A DNA stretch of 64,000 nucleotides, taken from assembly GCF_016907555.1 (NCBI RefSeq), contig NZ_JAFBCE010000001.1:2852001-2916000 (forward strand), written 5' to 3'. The notes beneath the pieces are model-generated. The model was not told the origin of the DNA. It worked only from the letters and a program-made list of their open reading frames with translations, and made no database searches. How positions within the stretch are numbered: the stretch's first letter is position 1; each line of letters begins with the position of its first letter. Source of the stretch: Microbacterium laevaniformans. Its GTDB lineage: Bacteria > Actinomycetota > Actinomycetes > Actinomycetales > Microbacteriaceae. The position numbers and the translations under genes were made by a program. Positions 1-8,321 of the stretch are shown here, piece by piece.

Positions 1-358
1 CGGCGGCAGCGACGACGACTGCGACGACCGTGCCGTCCGACCGGAGCGCATCGTCGGCGGCAACGGCCAGCGCGTGCAATGCTCCCAGGCTGTGTCCCAG
101 GAGCACGGTGGGGCGCGCCCTCGACGCCATGAACGCCCTCAGCGTTTGTACGAGCTCCTCGACGTCGGAGTGCGGGGGAAGGTCTTCGAGCGCACCTCGC
201 CCTGGCGAGCACACCCCGAAGACGTCGACCGACGCCGGCATCGTCTCGGCGATCGCCTGCAGGTACGACGGTGCGGCCAACGCGGGGGGGAGCACGATAC
301 AGTCGCCGGACCGCGCAAGTTCGCTGGATCGCGACCCGAGAGGGTCGATGCGGATCAT
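1..358 (-). CDS. type II thioesterase, C-terminus beyond window
   Basis: Alpha/beta-hydrolase thioesterase of the kind that accompanies NRPS clusters, where it removes stalled or wrong acyl groups from carrier domains. The frame is open from an ATG at 358 to the left edge of the window, so only about the first 119 residues are present. The nucleophile elbow GHSLGA is clear near residue 82, and VFGVCSPGRGE precedes it as in type II thioesterases. The start overlaps the stop of the condensation-domain gene in an ATGA (4-bp overlap), so it is translationally coupled to the upstream peptide-synthetase genes. The Asp and His of the triad lie outside the window. Confidence 0.8.
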   Translation of the reverse strand, partial: MIRIDPLGSRSSELARSGDCIVLPPALAAPSYLQAIAETMPASVDVFGVCSPGRGALEDLPPHSDVEELVQTLRAFMASRARPTVLLGHSLGALHALAVAADDALRSDGTVVAVVVAAA

Positions 359-1629
359 GAGATCGCGGCCAGCCTGCGCTGGAATGCGGCGGCGACCTCG
401 TCGACGGCCGCAGCCGGTAGTCGCCGTCCGTCGTACTCGAGGAGTCCGACGAGCCCCGTACCGCGATATCCGAGGGTCAGTGACAGCAGGAACCTCGAGC
501 CGCTGCGGGCGTAGAATTCGAAGACGGGTGCCATCTCGGGCTGCGACCGGTCACGCATGACATCTACGGTGCAGTCGGGGAGTGCCTCAGCGCCACCCGG
601 GGCGTTTTGCAGGACGAAGAGCACGCCGTCTTCGGGCATCGGAGACCACGCGCCTGCGGCTGGCTGCAGCAGCCGTGCCAGCACGGTTCGAGCGTGCGCG
701 CCTTCATGGTCTGCCGCGCGCACGAGTGCACCGAGCCCACCAACATCCACCACGCGCACGAACATTCCAACGGCAGCCGCATCGTCGACCGAGTCGCGCC
801 CGGCATGCGGACTCCAGACGCGGACATCCGGCGAAACGATCTCGCACTCCTCTATCGCCCGGAGGAGGGAGTCTAGGAGCACAAGATAGGGCGTCGTGTC
901 TACTCGCCTGCAGTGCTCCTCGATGCGTGCCCTGGCGGACTCATCGATACGCACCTCCAGCGTGCCGGGTGCGGCCTGCGCCTCGAGGTGGGCTGCGCTC
1001 GGCGGCGGCTCCACGACACGCTGTCGCCCGAGGAAGTCCGCATACGAGCCTGCGGCTGGCGACTCCGATCCGCCGCGGTAGGCGACGACGAAGTCGTCCC
1101 ACAGCGTCCCCAACGACCACCCGTCCACAACCGCATGCGAGAACGACCAGACGAGGATGTGGTGCTCGGCGTCCATCCGATGCAGCGTCGACCTCGCTAG
1201 CGACGCGCCGGGCAGTAGCGCAAGGGGCGCGGCCCGAGCATCGCGGAGCAATCGTTCCGCCGTCTCCTGGTCGACGTCCGAGACGGTCCCGCGCGCAAGC
1301 GGCCAGTCGCCGTCCGCATGGAGCACGAAGCTGTCCATGCCATGCGCGGCGACGAGCCGGAGCGCATCATGCCGTTCGACGAGAATTCGCTGCGCCGCGA
1401 GCACCCTGAGGGGGTCGAGCGGGCCCACGATGCGGAATGCGAAGTGCAGCTGGTCCGTACCTAACCGGATCTGCGCACGTTGACGCTCGACGATCTCGTG
1501 ATGGATCGGCAGGAATGGCAGCGTCATCGTCGACAGCTGAGCGAACAGCTCGTCGACGGCTTGGCCGTCGAGGGCGGTGAGCAGGCGCTCGAGCTCGTAG
1601 GCGGACGTGTGGTCCTGAGCGCCCGTCAT
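355..1629 (-). CDS. stand-alone NRPS condensation-domain protein
   Basis: A 424-aa protein consisting essentially of one condensation (C) domain, which normally joins the upstream and downstream acceptor substrates on carrier proteins. The core motif reads SHAVVDG (residues 164-170): the first His of HHxxxDG is replaced by Ser, while the second, catalytic His and the Asp-Gly are kept. PIHHEIVERQ near residue 41 fits the N-terminal half of a C domain. It lies between the C-A-T protein and the thioesterase, with 4-bp ATGA overlaps on both sides. It carries no adenylation or carrier domain, so it must act in trans. A C-like acyltransferase role cannot be excluded. Confidence 0.8.
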   Translation of the reverse strand: MTGAQDHTSAYELERLLTALDGQAVDELFAQLSTMTLPFLPIHHEIVERQRAQIRLGTDQLHFAFRIVGPLDPLRVLAAQRILVERHDALRLVAAHGMDSFVLHADGDWPLARGTVSDVDQETAERLLRDARAAPLALLPGASLARSTLHRMDAEHHILVWSFSHAVVDGWSLGTLWDDFVVAYRGGSESPAAGSYADFLGRQRVVEPPPSAAHLEAQAAPGTLEVRIDESARARIEEHCRRVDTTPYLVLLDSLLRAIEECEIVSPDVRVWSPHAGRDSVDDAAAVGMFVRVVDVGGLGALVRAADHEGAHARTVLARLLQPAAGAWSPMPEDGVLFVLQNAPGGAEALPDCTVDVMRDRSQPEMAPVFEFYARSGSRFLLSLTLGYRGTGLVGLLEYDGRRLPAAAVDEVAAAFQRRLAAIS

Positions 1630-4600
1630 CCGCGCGCCTCGTCCTTCTCTACCCCCGCTGCGACGGCGGCGATAGAGGACCCCGCGAAGAAGTCGGCGAC
1701 ACTCACAGCCACGCCGAGGCGTTCGCGCAGCAGGGCGACGACTCGGGTCGCCTGCAGCGAGTTTCCTCCGAGCCGAAAAAAGCTCACGTCGGGGTCGAGC
1801 GACCCCTCCCCGAGGACGGCTACGAACACCTCGTCGTGGACGCGCTGCTCCGTCTCGCTGAGCGCCCGACCGGCAGCGGTGGGGTGCACGGAGACTGGGT
1901 GGCGTCGCAACATGGCGTCACGCGCCACCTTGCCGTTAGCGGTTCGCTCGATCGCCTGCACGACCGTGAGCGCGGCGGGGACAGAGTATTCGGGCAGCAG
2001 GGAGCTCGCGTGGTCCAGAGCGACCTTAACGGCGCCTGGCGCTGCGCTCTGAATCCACCCCACGATTCGCGCGCCGGCGCCCTCGACGGCCTGGATGGCG
2101 ACCGCAGCATCGGACACCTCAGGCGCCTGCCGCAGCGCCCCCTCGATCTCTGCCAGCTCAATGCGGAAGCCGTTCACTTTCGCCTGATCGTCCCTCCTCC
2201 CCAGGAATCGGAGTTGACCGTCCCCGTCCCACCTGCACAGGTCGCCCGTGCGGAAGTAGCGCCGGCTGCTGTTTCCCAGTTCGAGCGTCACGAACGCCTG
2301 CGCCGTGGTGGCCGCATCACCGAGGTAGCCGTCCGCCAGAGTAGGGCCTGCGATGAGCAGCTTACCCACTGCGCCACGCGGCAGCACCCTGCACTCGTCG
2401 TCGACGATGACGGCAGTGACACCGGGGATCGGCCGACCAATTGGCGGGTTCCCCCGCCATGGCACCTCGCACCGAAACAAGGTGACGGCGACCGTGGTCT
2501 CGGTAGGTCCGTAGCCGTTCCAGAACTCCCGGCCGTGGACGCCCCACGATCCGATGAGCGCTCCGTCAAATGCCTCTCCTCCGACGCTCACCAACCGCAA
2601 CTCGGGCAGTGCTGCCGGTGCGAGCTGCGGCATAAGGGCCGGCGGGAGCTCGGCGACCGTCACGTGATGCCGTTGCATGAGGCTCATGAGCTCCGCGGGA
2701 TCCATACGCTGGCTCACCGAAGGAATTGCCATAGCTGCGCCCGCCGCTAAGGTCGCGAACAGGTCGAAGACCGCCACATCGAACGTCGGTCGGGCGAAGG
2801 CGAGCACCACATCGTCCCGATCGATGCGATAGGCCCCCACGATCTCGCGGGTGAAGTGTGCCAGAGCACCCTGACCGACCGCCACTCCCTTGGGTGTGCC
2901 GGTCGTGCCCGAGGTGAAGAGCACGTACGCGTCGTCGCCCGGCACGACGTCGACCGACGACGACGCAGTCTCGGCCCAGACTGTCGCGATCTCAGCGACG
3001 GGTGCACTGAAACCGGTCTCGTCGTCAAGTCTCGCGTCCACGAGCACGGCGCGCGCATCCGCGAGGTCTGCGACAGCCTGCCGACGACCGCTCGGCCATG
3101 CGAGATCGAACGGCACGAACGCCGCCCCCACCAGGTGCGTCGCGAGGACCGCGACGACGAACCGTGCACCCTGCGGTGCCGCCACCAGCACGCGGTCGCC
3201 CTCCATGACGCCCTGAGCGTGTAGCCACGCCGCCGTCGAACGGACCCGCTCACCGAGATCGCCGTACGTCAGCGACTCGTCGTCTCCGACAATCGCTGGA
3301 GCTCCCGGTCGGGTCTCGACGTGCTTGAGGATCCGGGTGATCGCTGCCTCCGCTGGAGCTGGACGTGCAGCGGGCTCCGCTTCCAGTTCGACGATCCCCT
3401 CGACGTCGTCCACGAGTTGCAAAGCCGCGAGCGTGTCATTGACATCACGGCTCGCGTGCCGGAGCGCGAGCGAGAACGCCGTCGCAAAGGAGGCAATCGT
3501 CGTCTCGTCGTAGAGATCAGGGTTATATTCAATGCTCGCCAGCAGACCCCCGGCGCTCTCGCGAGCGATCACCGACAGGTCGAACCGAGAGCCGCCGTCG
3601 TGGATCTTTCCGTGCTCCCAGCGGATGCCGTCCCACTCGTCTGGTAGCGTCGCAGCCGCCTCGTATGCGAACTCGATCTGGACGAGCGGGCTCCGGGAGG
3701 GGTCGCGCGGAGGGTTTACCGCCGACACGATATCGGCGAACGGGAGCTCTCGGTGGTCAAGCGCCTCGAGCACCACATCACGCACTCCGACGATGTGGTC
3801 GGCGACGGACGCCGACCACGACACGGGAAGCCGCATCGGGAGCATGTTGACGTAGTAGCCGATCGAGCCTTCGAGTCGTGGGTCGGTGCGGAGGTCCACC
3901 GGGGATCCGATGAGCAAGTCGTCCTGACGCGTCCAGGCGGCGACCACGGCTGCGAACATCGCGAGCGAAGTAGCGTAGGAGGTGGCTCCCAGCGCTGCTC
4001 CTGCGGTGCGGAGTCGCGTCCATTCGTCGCCTTCGATGAGCGTCTGCTCGTGGAGCACCCCACCGAAAGTCTGCCGCGCCGGACGCGGACGATCCGATGC
4101 GAGCTCCGTATGCGGGTGATCGGCGAGCATCCTGCGCCAAGCGTCACGCAGCGAGCGGCCTCGGCGATCGAGGTCATCTCGCTGCCACACGGCCCAGACG
4201 GCCACGGTGGCACGAAGTAGACGATCGGAGTACGCAGCGTTTGCTCGCTGGGATACGGCGACCGACGTGGCCCCCGACGCGCCGAGACTTATCGGATACC
4301 AGTCGAGAAGTTTCTCACGTCGCGCGATGGTGAGAGTCTGCGCACGATCTCCGGCTATGGCGGCGATGTCCTCGCGGGTTGGCGCTGTCGTTCGGGCAAT
4401 CGTCACGGGCATGGCAAAGACGTAGCGGTCGAAGTCCTCCTGGACCGCAGCTGCCCTCCCCATCTTCAGGGTCTCACCCCACGCGAATGCTGTCCGTCCG
4501 AAGAAGAGCCAAGCTCCCGCGACGGCACCGACGACGACCGCTGCCTGCGGGACGACGATGGCCAGCACGGGCGCCGCGACGCCAATGATCATCACGCCGA

Positions 4601-4748
4601 CCCATCGAGCGGACTGCCATCGCTTCGCGACGTTGTAGATGCGACGTTGCGCGATCAGCAAGCGGAGTGCGTCCGTGTGATTCTGCCGCTCGCGCATCGT
4701 GGCGCTCGTTGGCGGCGTATAGTCACGGCCCGCGTGCGAAGCCGTCAT
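1626..4748 (-). CDS. chimeric ORF: CBASS S-4TM effector N-part fused to NRPS C(half)-A-T
   Basis: One open frame of 1,040 aa with two unrelated parts. Residues 1 to about 188 match the S-4TM pore-forming effector of CBASS: an RLLIAQRRIY-type head, two membrane segments near 48-65 and 66-84, AAVQEDFD, LLDWYP and VAVSQRAN. The protein leaves this family at the start of the third membrane segment (near genomic 4187). From about residue 190 it is the second half of an NRPS C domain (ASDRPRPARQTFGG, SIGYYVNMLPMR) with no HHxxxDG. An adenylation domain follows (FTSGTTGTPKGV, NGYGPTETTV, YFRTGDL), then a carrier domain with LGGNSLQ (Ser about 997). The ATG at 4748 overlaps the CD-NTase stop as ATGA and was chosen over the upstream in-frame start at 5036, which lies inside the CD-NTase gene. 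Neither half looks complete, so recombination or an assembly join is the likely origin. Confidence 0.85.
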   Translation of the reverse strand: MTASHAGRDYTPPTSATMRERQNHTDALRLLIAQRRIYNVAKRWQSARWVGVMIIGVAAPVLAIVVPQAAVVVGAVAGAWLFFGRTAFAWGETLKMGRAAAVQEDFDRYVFAMPVTIARTTAPTREDIAAIAGDRAQTLTIARREKLLDWYPISLGASGATSVAVSQRANAAYSDRLLRATVAVWAVWQRDDLDRRGRSLRDAWRRMLADHPHTELASDRPRPARQTFGGVLHEQTLIEGDEWTRLRTAGAALGATSYATSLAMFAAVVAAWTRQDDLLIGSPVDLRTDPRLEGSIGYYVNMLPMRLPVSWSASVADHIVGVRDVVLEALDHRELPFADIVSAVNPPRDPSRSPLVQIEFAYEAAATLPDEWDGIRWEHGKIHDGGSRFDLSVIARESAGGLLASIEYNPDLYDETTIASFATAFSLALRHASRDVNDTLAALQLVDDVEGIVELEAEPAARPAPAEAAITRILKHVETRPGAPAIVGDDESLTYGDLGERVRSTAAWLHAQGVMEGDRVLVAAPQGARFVVAVLATHLVGAAFVPFDLAWPSGRRQAVADLADARAVLVDARLDDETGFSAPVAEIATVWAETASSSVDVVPGDDAYVLFTSGTTGTPKGVAVGQGALAHFTREIVGAYRIDRDDVVLAFARPTFDVAVFDLFATLAAGAAMAIPSVSQRMDPAELMSLMQRHHVTVAELPPALMPQLAPAALPELRLVSVGGEAFDGALIGSWGVHGREFWNGYGPTETTVAVTLFRCEVPWRGNPPIGRPIPGVTAVIVDDECRVLPRGAVGKLLIAGPTLADGYLGDAATTAQAFVTLELGNSSRRYFRTGDLCRWDGDGQLRFLGRRDDQAKVNGFRIELAEIEGALRQAPEVSDAAVAIQAVEGAGARIVGWIQSAAPGAVKVALDHASSLLPEYSVPAALTVVQAIERTANGKVARDAMLRRHPVSVHPTAAGRALSETEQRVHDEVFVAVLGEGSLDPDVSFFRLGGNSLQATRVVALLRERLGVAVSVADFFAGSSIAAVAAGVEKDEARG

Positions 4749-5569
4749 TGGTTGAACAGGAGCTTGAGATCGTCGATCGACTCGGCACTCTCGCCGGCGG
4801 CCCAGTGGGCCTTGGCGCGACCCGCACGCGTCACTGCGGTGTTCAGTTTCGAGAGAGCGTCCGCCTTGTTCGTGTCGGATGAGCACGCGGTGAAACGCGA
4901 ACCCAGTCCGGTCGGATCGTTCATCGCGGCCAGCCCGACGTCCTGGAGATGCTTCAGCGCGCCATGGAGATCCCAGACCGCCGAATATGTGTTCTGCCCG
5001 TCCATGTACTTCGCGGCCCGCATCTCCAGGTAGCACGAAGAGATTGGAACGTTCCGCTTGTACTTCCAGACCTTCAGTTCGCGCGCCAGCTTCTTGACGG
5101 CCCCACTGTGCCGACTATTCACCCCGTTGACGTACGCGTTGTGGTCCTTGGGATGTGTGAGCATCCACCCCCCGGAAGGATGCGCGATCCAGTAGCCGGT
5201 CGTTGCCGGGTAGCCCGGCACGACTTCGACGGTTCCATCCGAGAACTTGCACACCACGGCGGGTCGACGCGTGCTGATTGTGGTGCTCGGAAATCGCGTC
5301 TCGAGGCTGCTCTTCACCTTCTCGAGCATGGTCCAGATCGACTCCGGGCGGATCCCCTTGAGCGACACCAGGTAATCCGCATCGCTGTAGATCCAAACGC
5401 CGGTCCCGTGTCGTAGCGATCCAATCTCGAACATCTCGCGCACGCCAAGGTCGCTGTCTAGTCGCGACTCGATGGACGCGCGATGCCCTCGGGCCGCGTC
5501 GAACTGGGTCGAGCTCGGCGTGTACTTCGCGTTGAGATCAGAGAGCCAACTGATGGGGGTGTCGCCCAC
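4745..5569 (-). CDS. CD-NTase (CBASS cyclic-oligonucleotide synthase)
   Basis: A 274-aa nucleotidyltransferase of the cGAS/DncV-like CD-NTase class, which makes a cyclic nucleotide signal on phage infection. The polymerase-beta-type signature is visible: GS at residues 50-51, the DAD metal pair at 63-65 (SDADYLVSL), and a third acidic residue, Glu115 in TVEVVPGY, where Asp is more usual. YWIAHPSGGWM and a C-terminal helical region follow as in the family. Its stop overlaps the start of the S-4TM effector, the standard two-gene type I CBASS order. No ubiquitin-like or HORMA ancillary genes are seen. A 99-bp repeat element lies 24 bp upstream. The enzyme looks intact, but its effector appears truncated. 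Confidence 0.85.
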   Translation of the reverse strand: MGDTPISWLSDLNAKYTPSSTQFDAARGHRASIESRLDSDLGVREMFEIGSLRHGTGVWIYSDADYLVSLKGIRPESIWTMLEKVKSSLETRFPSTTISTRRPAVVCKFSDGTVEVVPGYPATTGYWIAHPSGGWMLTHPKDHNAYVNGVNSRHSGAVKKLARELKVWKYKRNVPISSCYLEMRAAKYMDGQNTYSAVWDLHGALKHLQDVGLAAMNDPTGLGSRFTACSSDTNKADALSKLNTAVTRAGRAKAHWAAGESAESIDDLKLLFNQ

Positions 5570-5592
5570 CTATCAATCCTTTCGTCCACAAC

Positions 5593-5691
5593 TGTAGGTT
5601 CCCGCTCGAGATGGCGGAGGATGCCGGGATTCCACGGCAAATGGCAGTGATCTCGAGTTCGAGGTTCCACGCGAAACGGCAGATTCCTACA
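5593..5691 (+). repeat. 99-bp three-iteron element, copy 1
   Basis: Bounded by TGTAGG and CCTACA (an exact inverted pair) and holding three degenerate direct iterons of about 18 bp at roughly 30-bp spacing, each of the form TTCC(A/C)CG...TGGC(A/G)G. Two other copies of exactly the same length occur at 8173 and 39478 in the same orientation. It sits just upstream of the CD-NTase start. No direct target duplication is visible at its edges. It could be an isolated transposon end, a MITE, or a regulator-binding array. Confidence 0.8.
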
Positions 5692-5712
5692 GTCCTCGAT
5701 CCGTGGTGGACA

Positions 5713-6468
5713 TCAATCACCTGTCGAGTCGAGATGGCGGGCGAAGAAGCGCGCGGCATCTTCGCTGGCGAATGAGGGGACGCCGGTGTGTCCGCCCATG
5801 TTGGCGTAGAGGGTCTTCTCGGTCGATGCGAAGGCATCGAAGAGATCGAGCGCCATCTGTCGATCGTTGCCCTCGTCATCCCATTGCAGCAGCCCATGGA
5901 GGGGGATCGTGATCCGTCGCGCTTCGTCCATGGTCGATCGCGGCACGTAGCTTCCGGCGAACAGGCCCGCGGCTGCAATGCGCCGATCGGTCGCGGCCAG
6001 GCGCACGGCGACCGCGATGACCCCGCCGGAGATGGCGACCCGATCCCCGATCTCCGGAAGCCCAAGCACTGCGTCGAGTGCGGCCTGCCACTCCGGCACT
6101 GCCCGCTCCACGATGGGAAGGATGAGCCGGTCGATGATGTCGTCATCGGGACGCTCGCCCACCGAGATCGCGCGCACGAGGTCGGCACGGGCTTGTTCCG
6201 CGCCCGGCAGCGGGTGCCGGTCTCCGGCACCTGGCAGTTCGAGAGCAACCGAGGCGAAACCCTGTGCGGCGGCGCTGCGTGCTCGGACCTCCAGACGGGG
6301 GTGCATGCGCCGTAGCCCGAGCCCGCCGGGCTGACCCAACAGGATGAGCGGAACGGGGCCGGCCGTCGACGCGGTGGGTGGTGTCCAGAGGATGCCGGGA
6401 ATGTCGCCGAGGGTGAACTCGCGTTCGATGGGTCCCTGGTCAAGGCGGGTTTCGGAGGTGAAGTGCAT
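5713..6468 (-). CDS. alpha/beta hydrolase, dienelactone-hydrolase-like
   Basis: A 251-aa predicted cytoplasmic alpha/beta hydrolase. ILLGQPGGLG near residue 43 is the oxyanion-strand region, VALELPGAGDR follows, and MGGHTGVP near the C-terminus supplies a plausible catalytic His. The usual GxSxG elbow is weak: the best candidate is AISGGVIA around residue 150, so the nucleophile assignment is uncertain. LHGLLQWDDEGND carries a likely catalytic Asp. The gene lies 207 bp downstream of an MFS exporter on the same strand and may share its transcript. Substrate unknown. It is not part of the adjacent CBASS pair by any evidence seen. Confidence 0.7.
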   Translation of the reverse strand: MHFTSETRLDQGPIEREFTLGDIPGILWTPPTASTAGPVPLILLGQPGGLGLRRMHPRLEVRARSAAAQGFASVALELPGAGDRHPLPGAEQARADLVRAISVGERPDDDIIDRLILPIVERAVPEWQAALDAVLGLPEIGDRVAISGGVIAVAVRLAATDRRIAAAGLFAGSYVPRSTMDEARRITIPLHGLLQWDDEGNDRQMALDLFDAFASTEKTLYANMGGHTGVPSFASEDAARFFARHLDSTGD

Positions 6469-6675
6469 GGTCGTGCCTTCCGGGAGTGCTGCAAGGATGC
6501 GGCGCTCCCGGGCGACCTATCGCCCGACCGTGACTCCCGTGGGGAGCACCCACGTCGATTCGTTCACGGGTACCACCTCCTCGAAACTCCTGCACGGACC
6601 CCTGAAAGCTACCAGCATCCGCGACACCATCGAAATAAATGTGTCGCCGACGCGATCGCTCAGATGCTCGCCATG

Positions 6676-7842
6676 TCACTGCTCCGCAGTCTCGGCCAGT
6701 GGGCGATCCCGACCTATGCGATCGATGGCCCAGGGGCCGAGGACCGTACCGCTCGCGATGACAGCGGAGAACACGAGGTACGCCGGAGCCCACCAGCCAC
6801 CGGCGATCAACGCGCCTGCAGCGACCACCCCGATCGCGGCGCCGATCGTGTCGGCGTTCGCCTGCAGACTCATCCCGCGGGCGACGCGGTCGCCGCTCGC
6901 CTCCGAGACGAGGGTCTTCTGCAGAGGGTAGAGGAGGCCCAACGCGGCACACACGAAGACCCACAGCGCGGCTATGACGATCACTGGAGGGGAGACCGCC
7001 AGCGCAGCTGCGCTCCCCGCAGACGCGATGGACGCGGCGGCGTAGCCGGGTTTGCGACCCCATCGCTCGACGAGACCGTGCAGGAGGCGCGGGAGAATCG
7101 TGAGCGCGATACCGCCCGGCAGGTAAACGAGCGCGATCTGCCAGACCTGAAGGTTCAGGGCTTGCAGCTGCAGGAGCAGCGCCAGACCCACGCCCGCCTC
7201 GGCGGCGGTGACGAAGACGCCGAGCGCCAAGAGCGGTGCGAGTCGACGGACATGTCCGCGTGTTCCGCCCGCGAACTCTTCCCGCACGACGAGCGGTTCC
7301 TTCGGCACGAACAGAAGGCGCACCGCGGCGGCGATCGCCGCGGCGGCGAGTCCGATGAAGACGGCCGAGTATCCGTAGGATGCAAGGAGAAACATCGCGG
7401 GCGCCCAGAAGATCCAGGATCCGAGGGCCTCGGAGGACATCAGCCCTGCAAACGTCCCCGAGTCGTCCGACAGGTATTCGGCGGCGATGGCGCGCAGCGA
7501 GATCCAGAACAGGGGGCCGGCGACGCCGCCGACGGCAGCCGCGACGAACGCCATCCCGGGCGTATCTGCGAACGCGTAGAGCACGCAGCTGGCGCTGTAG
7601 AGGAACGCTCCGACCGCTGCGACTCGGGTGCGCGGTCGCGAATCGGCGAGATACCCGGCAACCGGTCGCATGAGCACCGATACCACCAGCTCCGCGGCCA
7701 CCAGCCATCCGACCACAGACGTACTGAGCCCGAGCACCGCGCCCCCCCAGAGCGGAATAAGGAAGTCGAGCAGATCGACGGGGCCACTCAAGAGGGTCGC
7801 GGACGCCCCGATCGCGCGGCGGCGTGCGGAGGTCGTCGACAT
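6676..7842 (-). CDS. MFS transporter
   Basis: A 388-aa membrane protein of the major facilitator superfamily with about 12 hydrophobic segments in two halves. The loop between helices 2 and 3 (RPVAGYLADSRPRTR) fits the MFS GxLaDrxGrr signature, and a central basic loop (RGHVRRLAP) separates the halves. The second-half equivalent is HGLVERWGRKPGY. It probably exports a small molecule by proton antiport; the substrate cannot be told. It is followed on the same strand by the hydrolase gene. Length and topology are normal. The start ATG at 7842 is the first in the frame, without a strong ribosome site. Confidence 0.85.
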   Translation of the reverse strand: MSTTSARRRAIGASATLLSGPVDLLDFLIPLWGGAVLGLSTSVVGWLVAAELVVSVLMRPVAGYLADSRPRTRVAAVGAFLYSASCVLYAFADTPGMAFVAAAVGGVAGPLFWISLRAIAAEYLSDDSGTFAGLMSSEALGSWIFWAPAMFLLASYGYSAVFIGLAAAAIAAAVRLLFVPKEPLVVREEFAGGTRGHVRRLAPLLALGVFVTAAEAGVGLALLLQLQALNLQVWQIALVYLPGGIALTILPRLLHGLVERWGRKPGYAAASIASAGSAAALAVSPPVIVIAALWVFVCAALGLLYPLQKTLVSEASGDRVARGMSLQANADTIGAAIGVVAAGALIAGGWWAPAYLVFSAVIASGTVLGPWAIDRIGRDRPLAETAEQ

Positions 7843-7884
7843 TTGACCACCCTAGGGGGATTCTGCGCTGGTACCCCCGTCGCA

Positions 7885-7996
7885 GCCGGCCCATTCGCAA
7901 CTCGATCGATGCTCCGTGCCTCCGAGCCGCGTCGACCTGGGTAGCGCTCGACGCGCACACCGCCTTGAGGTCTCGCAACCAGCCGATGTGGATACC
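7885..7996 (-). pseudogene. remnant of a second CD-NTase gene
   Basis: The minus strand encodes about 37 residues, including IGWLRDLKAVCASSATQVDA and ARRHGASIELRMG, which align without gaps to the first 40 residues of the CD-NTase at 4745-5569 (ISWLSDLNAKYTPSSTQFDA, ARGHRASIESRL). Roughly half the positions are identical, so this was a diverged paralogue and not a fresh duplicate. Nothing resembling the GS...DxD catalytic region follows: the frame runs into unrelated sequence before the MFS gene. As with the intact copy, a 99-bp iteron element lies upstream (8173-8271). The rest of the 7843-8321 gap holds no convincing gene. A 27-codon acidic tail on the minus strand ending near 8090 may be another coding relic. 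Confidence 0.6.
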
Positions 7997-8172
7997 GCGC
8001 GGCTGCCGGCCCCTCCGACCACAGCACATAGACGCCTGCAAGCGGATCGTCTATCGGACAAGCGTAGGGACGAAGGTTGCTGCTTACGCTGGCGTCTCGA
8101 AGATGATCTCTCGGCCGTCTTCCTCACCCCACTGCTCGCCGTTCTCGACAGACCCGTATCCGTCATCTATGT

Positions 8173-8271
8173 TGTAGGTTCCCGCTCGAGATGGCGGAGA
8201 GTGACGGGATTCCACGGTAGTTGGCAGCGGTTTCGGGTTCAGGATTCCACGCGGAATGGCGGATTCCTACA
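8173..8271 (+). repeat. 99-bp three-iteron element, copy 2
   Basis: Same length, orientation and architecture as the element at 5593: TGTAGG at the left, CCTACA at the right, three internal iterons TTCCCGCTCGAGATGGCGG, TTCCACGGTAGTTGGCAG and TTCCACGCGGAATGGCGG. Conservation is strongest in the TTCC and TGGC(A/G)G blocks, and the spacers between iterons have diverged. That pattern suggests selection on protein-binding sites. Confidence 0.8.
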
Positions 8272-8321
8272 CGCCGATCTCGTGGGAGGCCAGCGCGCGC
8301 ACCTCCGTTGCGGGCGTGAGC

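Noticed and set aside
4749..5036. Longer N-terminus for the chimeric effector/NRPS ORF
   Set aside because: It lies wholly inside the CD-NTase coding region; the ATGA overlap at 4745-4748 is the natural start.
5593..5691. 99-bp element as a small CRISPR array
   Set aside because: The three units are degenerate and differ from one another as much as their spacers, and no cas gene is present.
6440..8041. 533-codon minus-strand ORF across the hydrolase/MFS region
   Set aside because: Arg-rich, low-complexity translation typical of a GC-rich shadow frame; it covers the MFS gene in another frame. Only its first segment (about 7996-7885) matters, as the CD-NTase relic.
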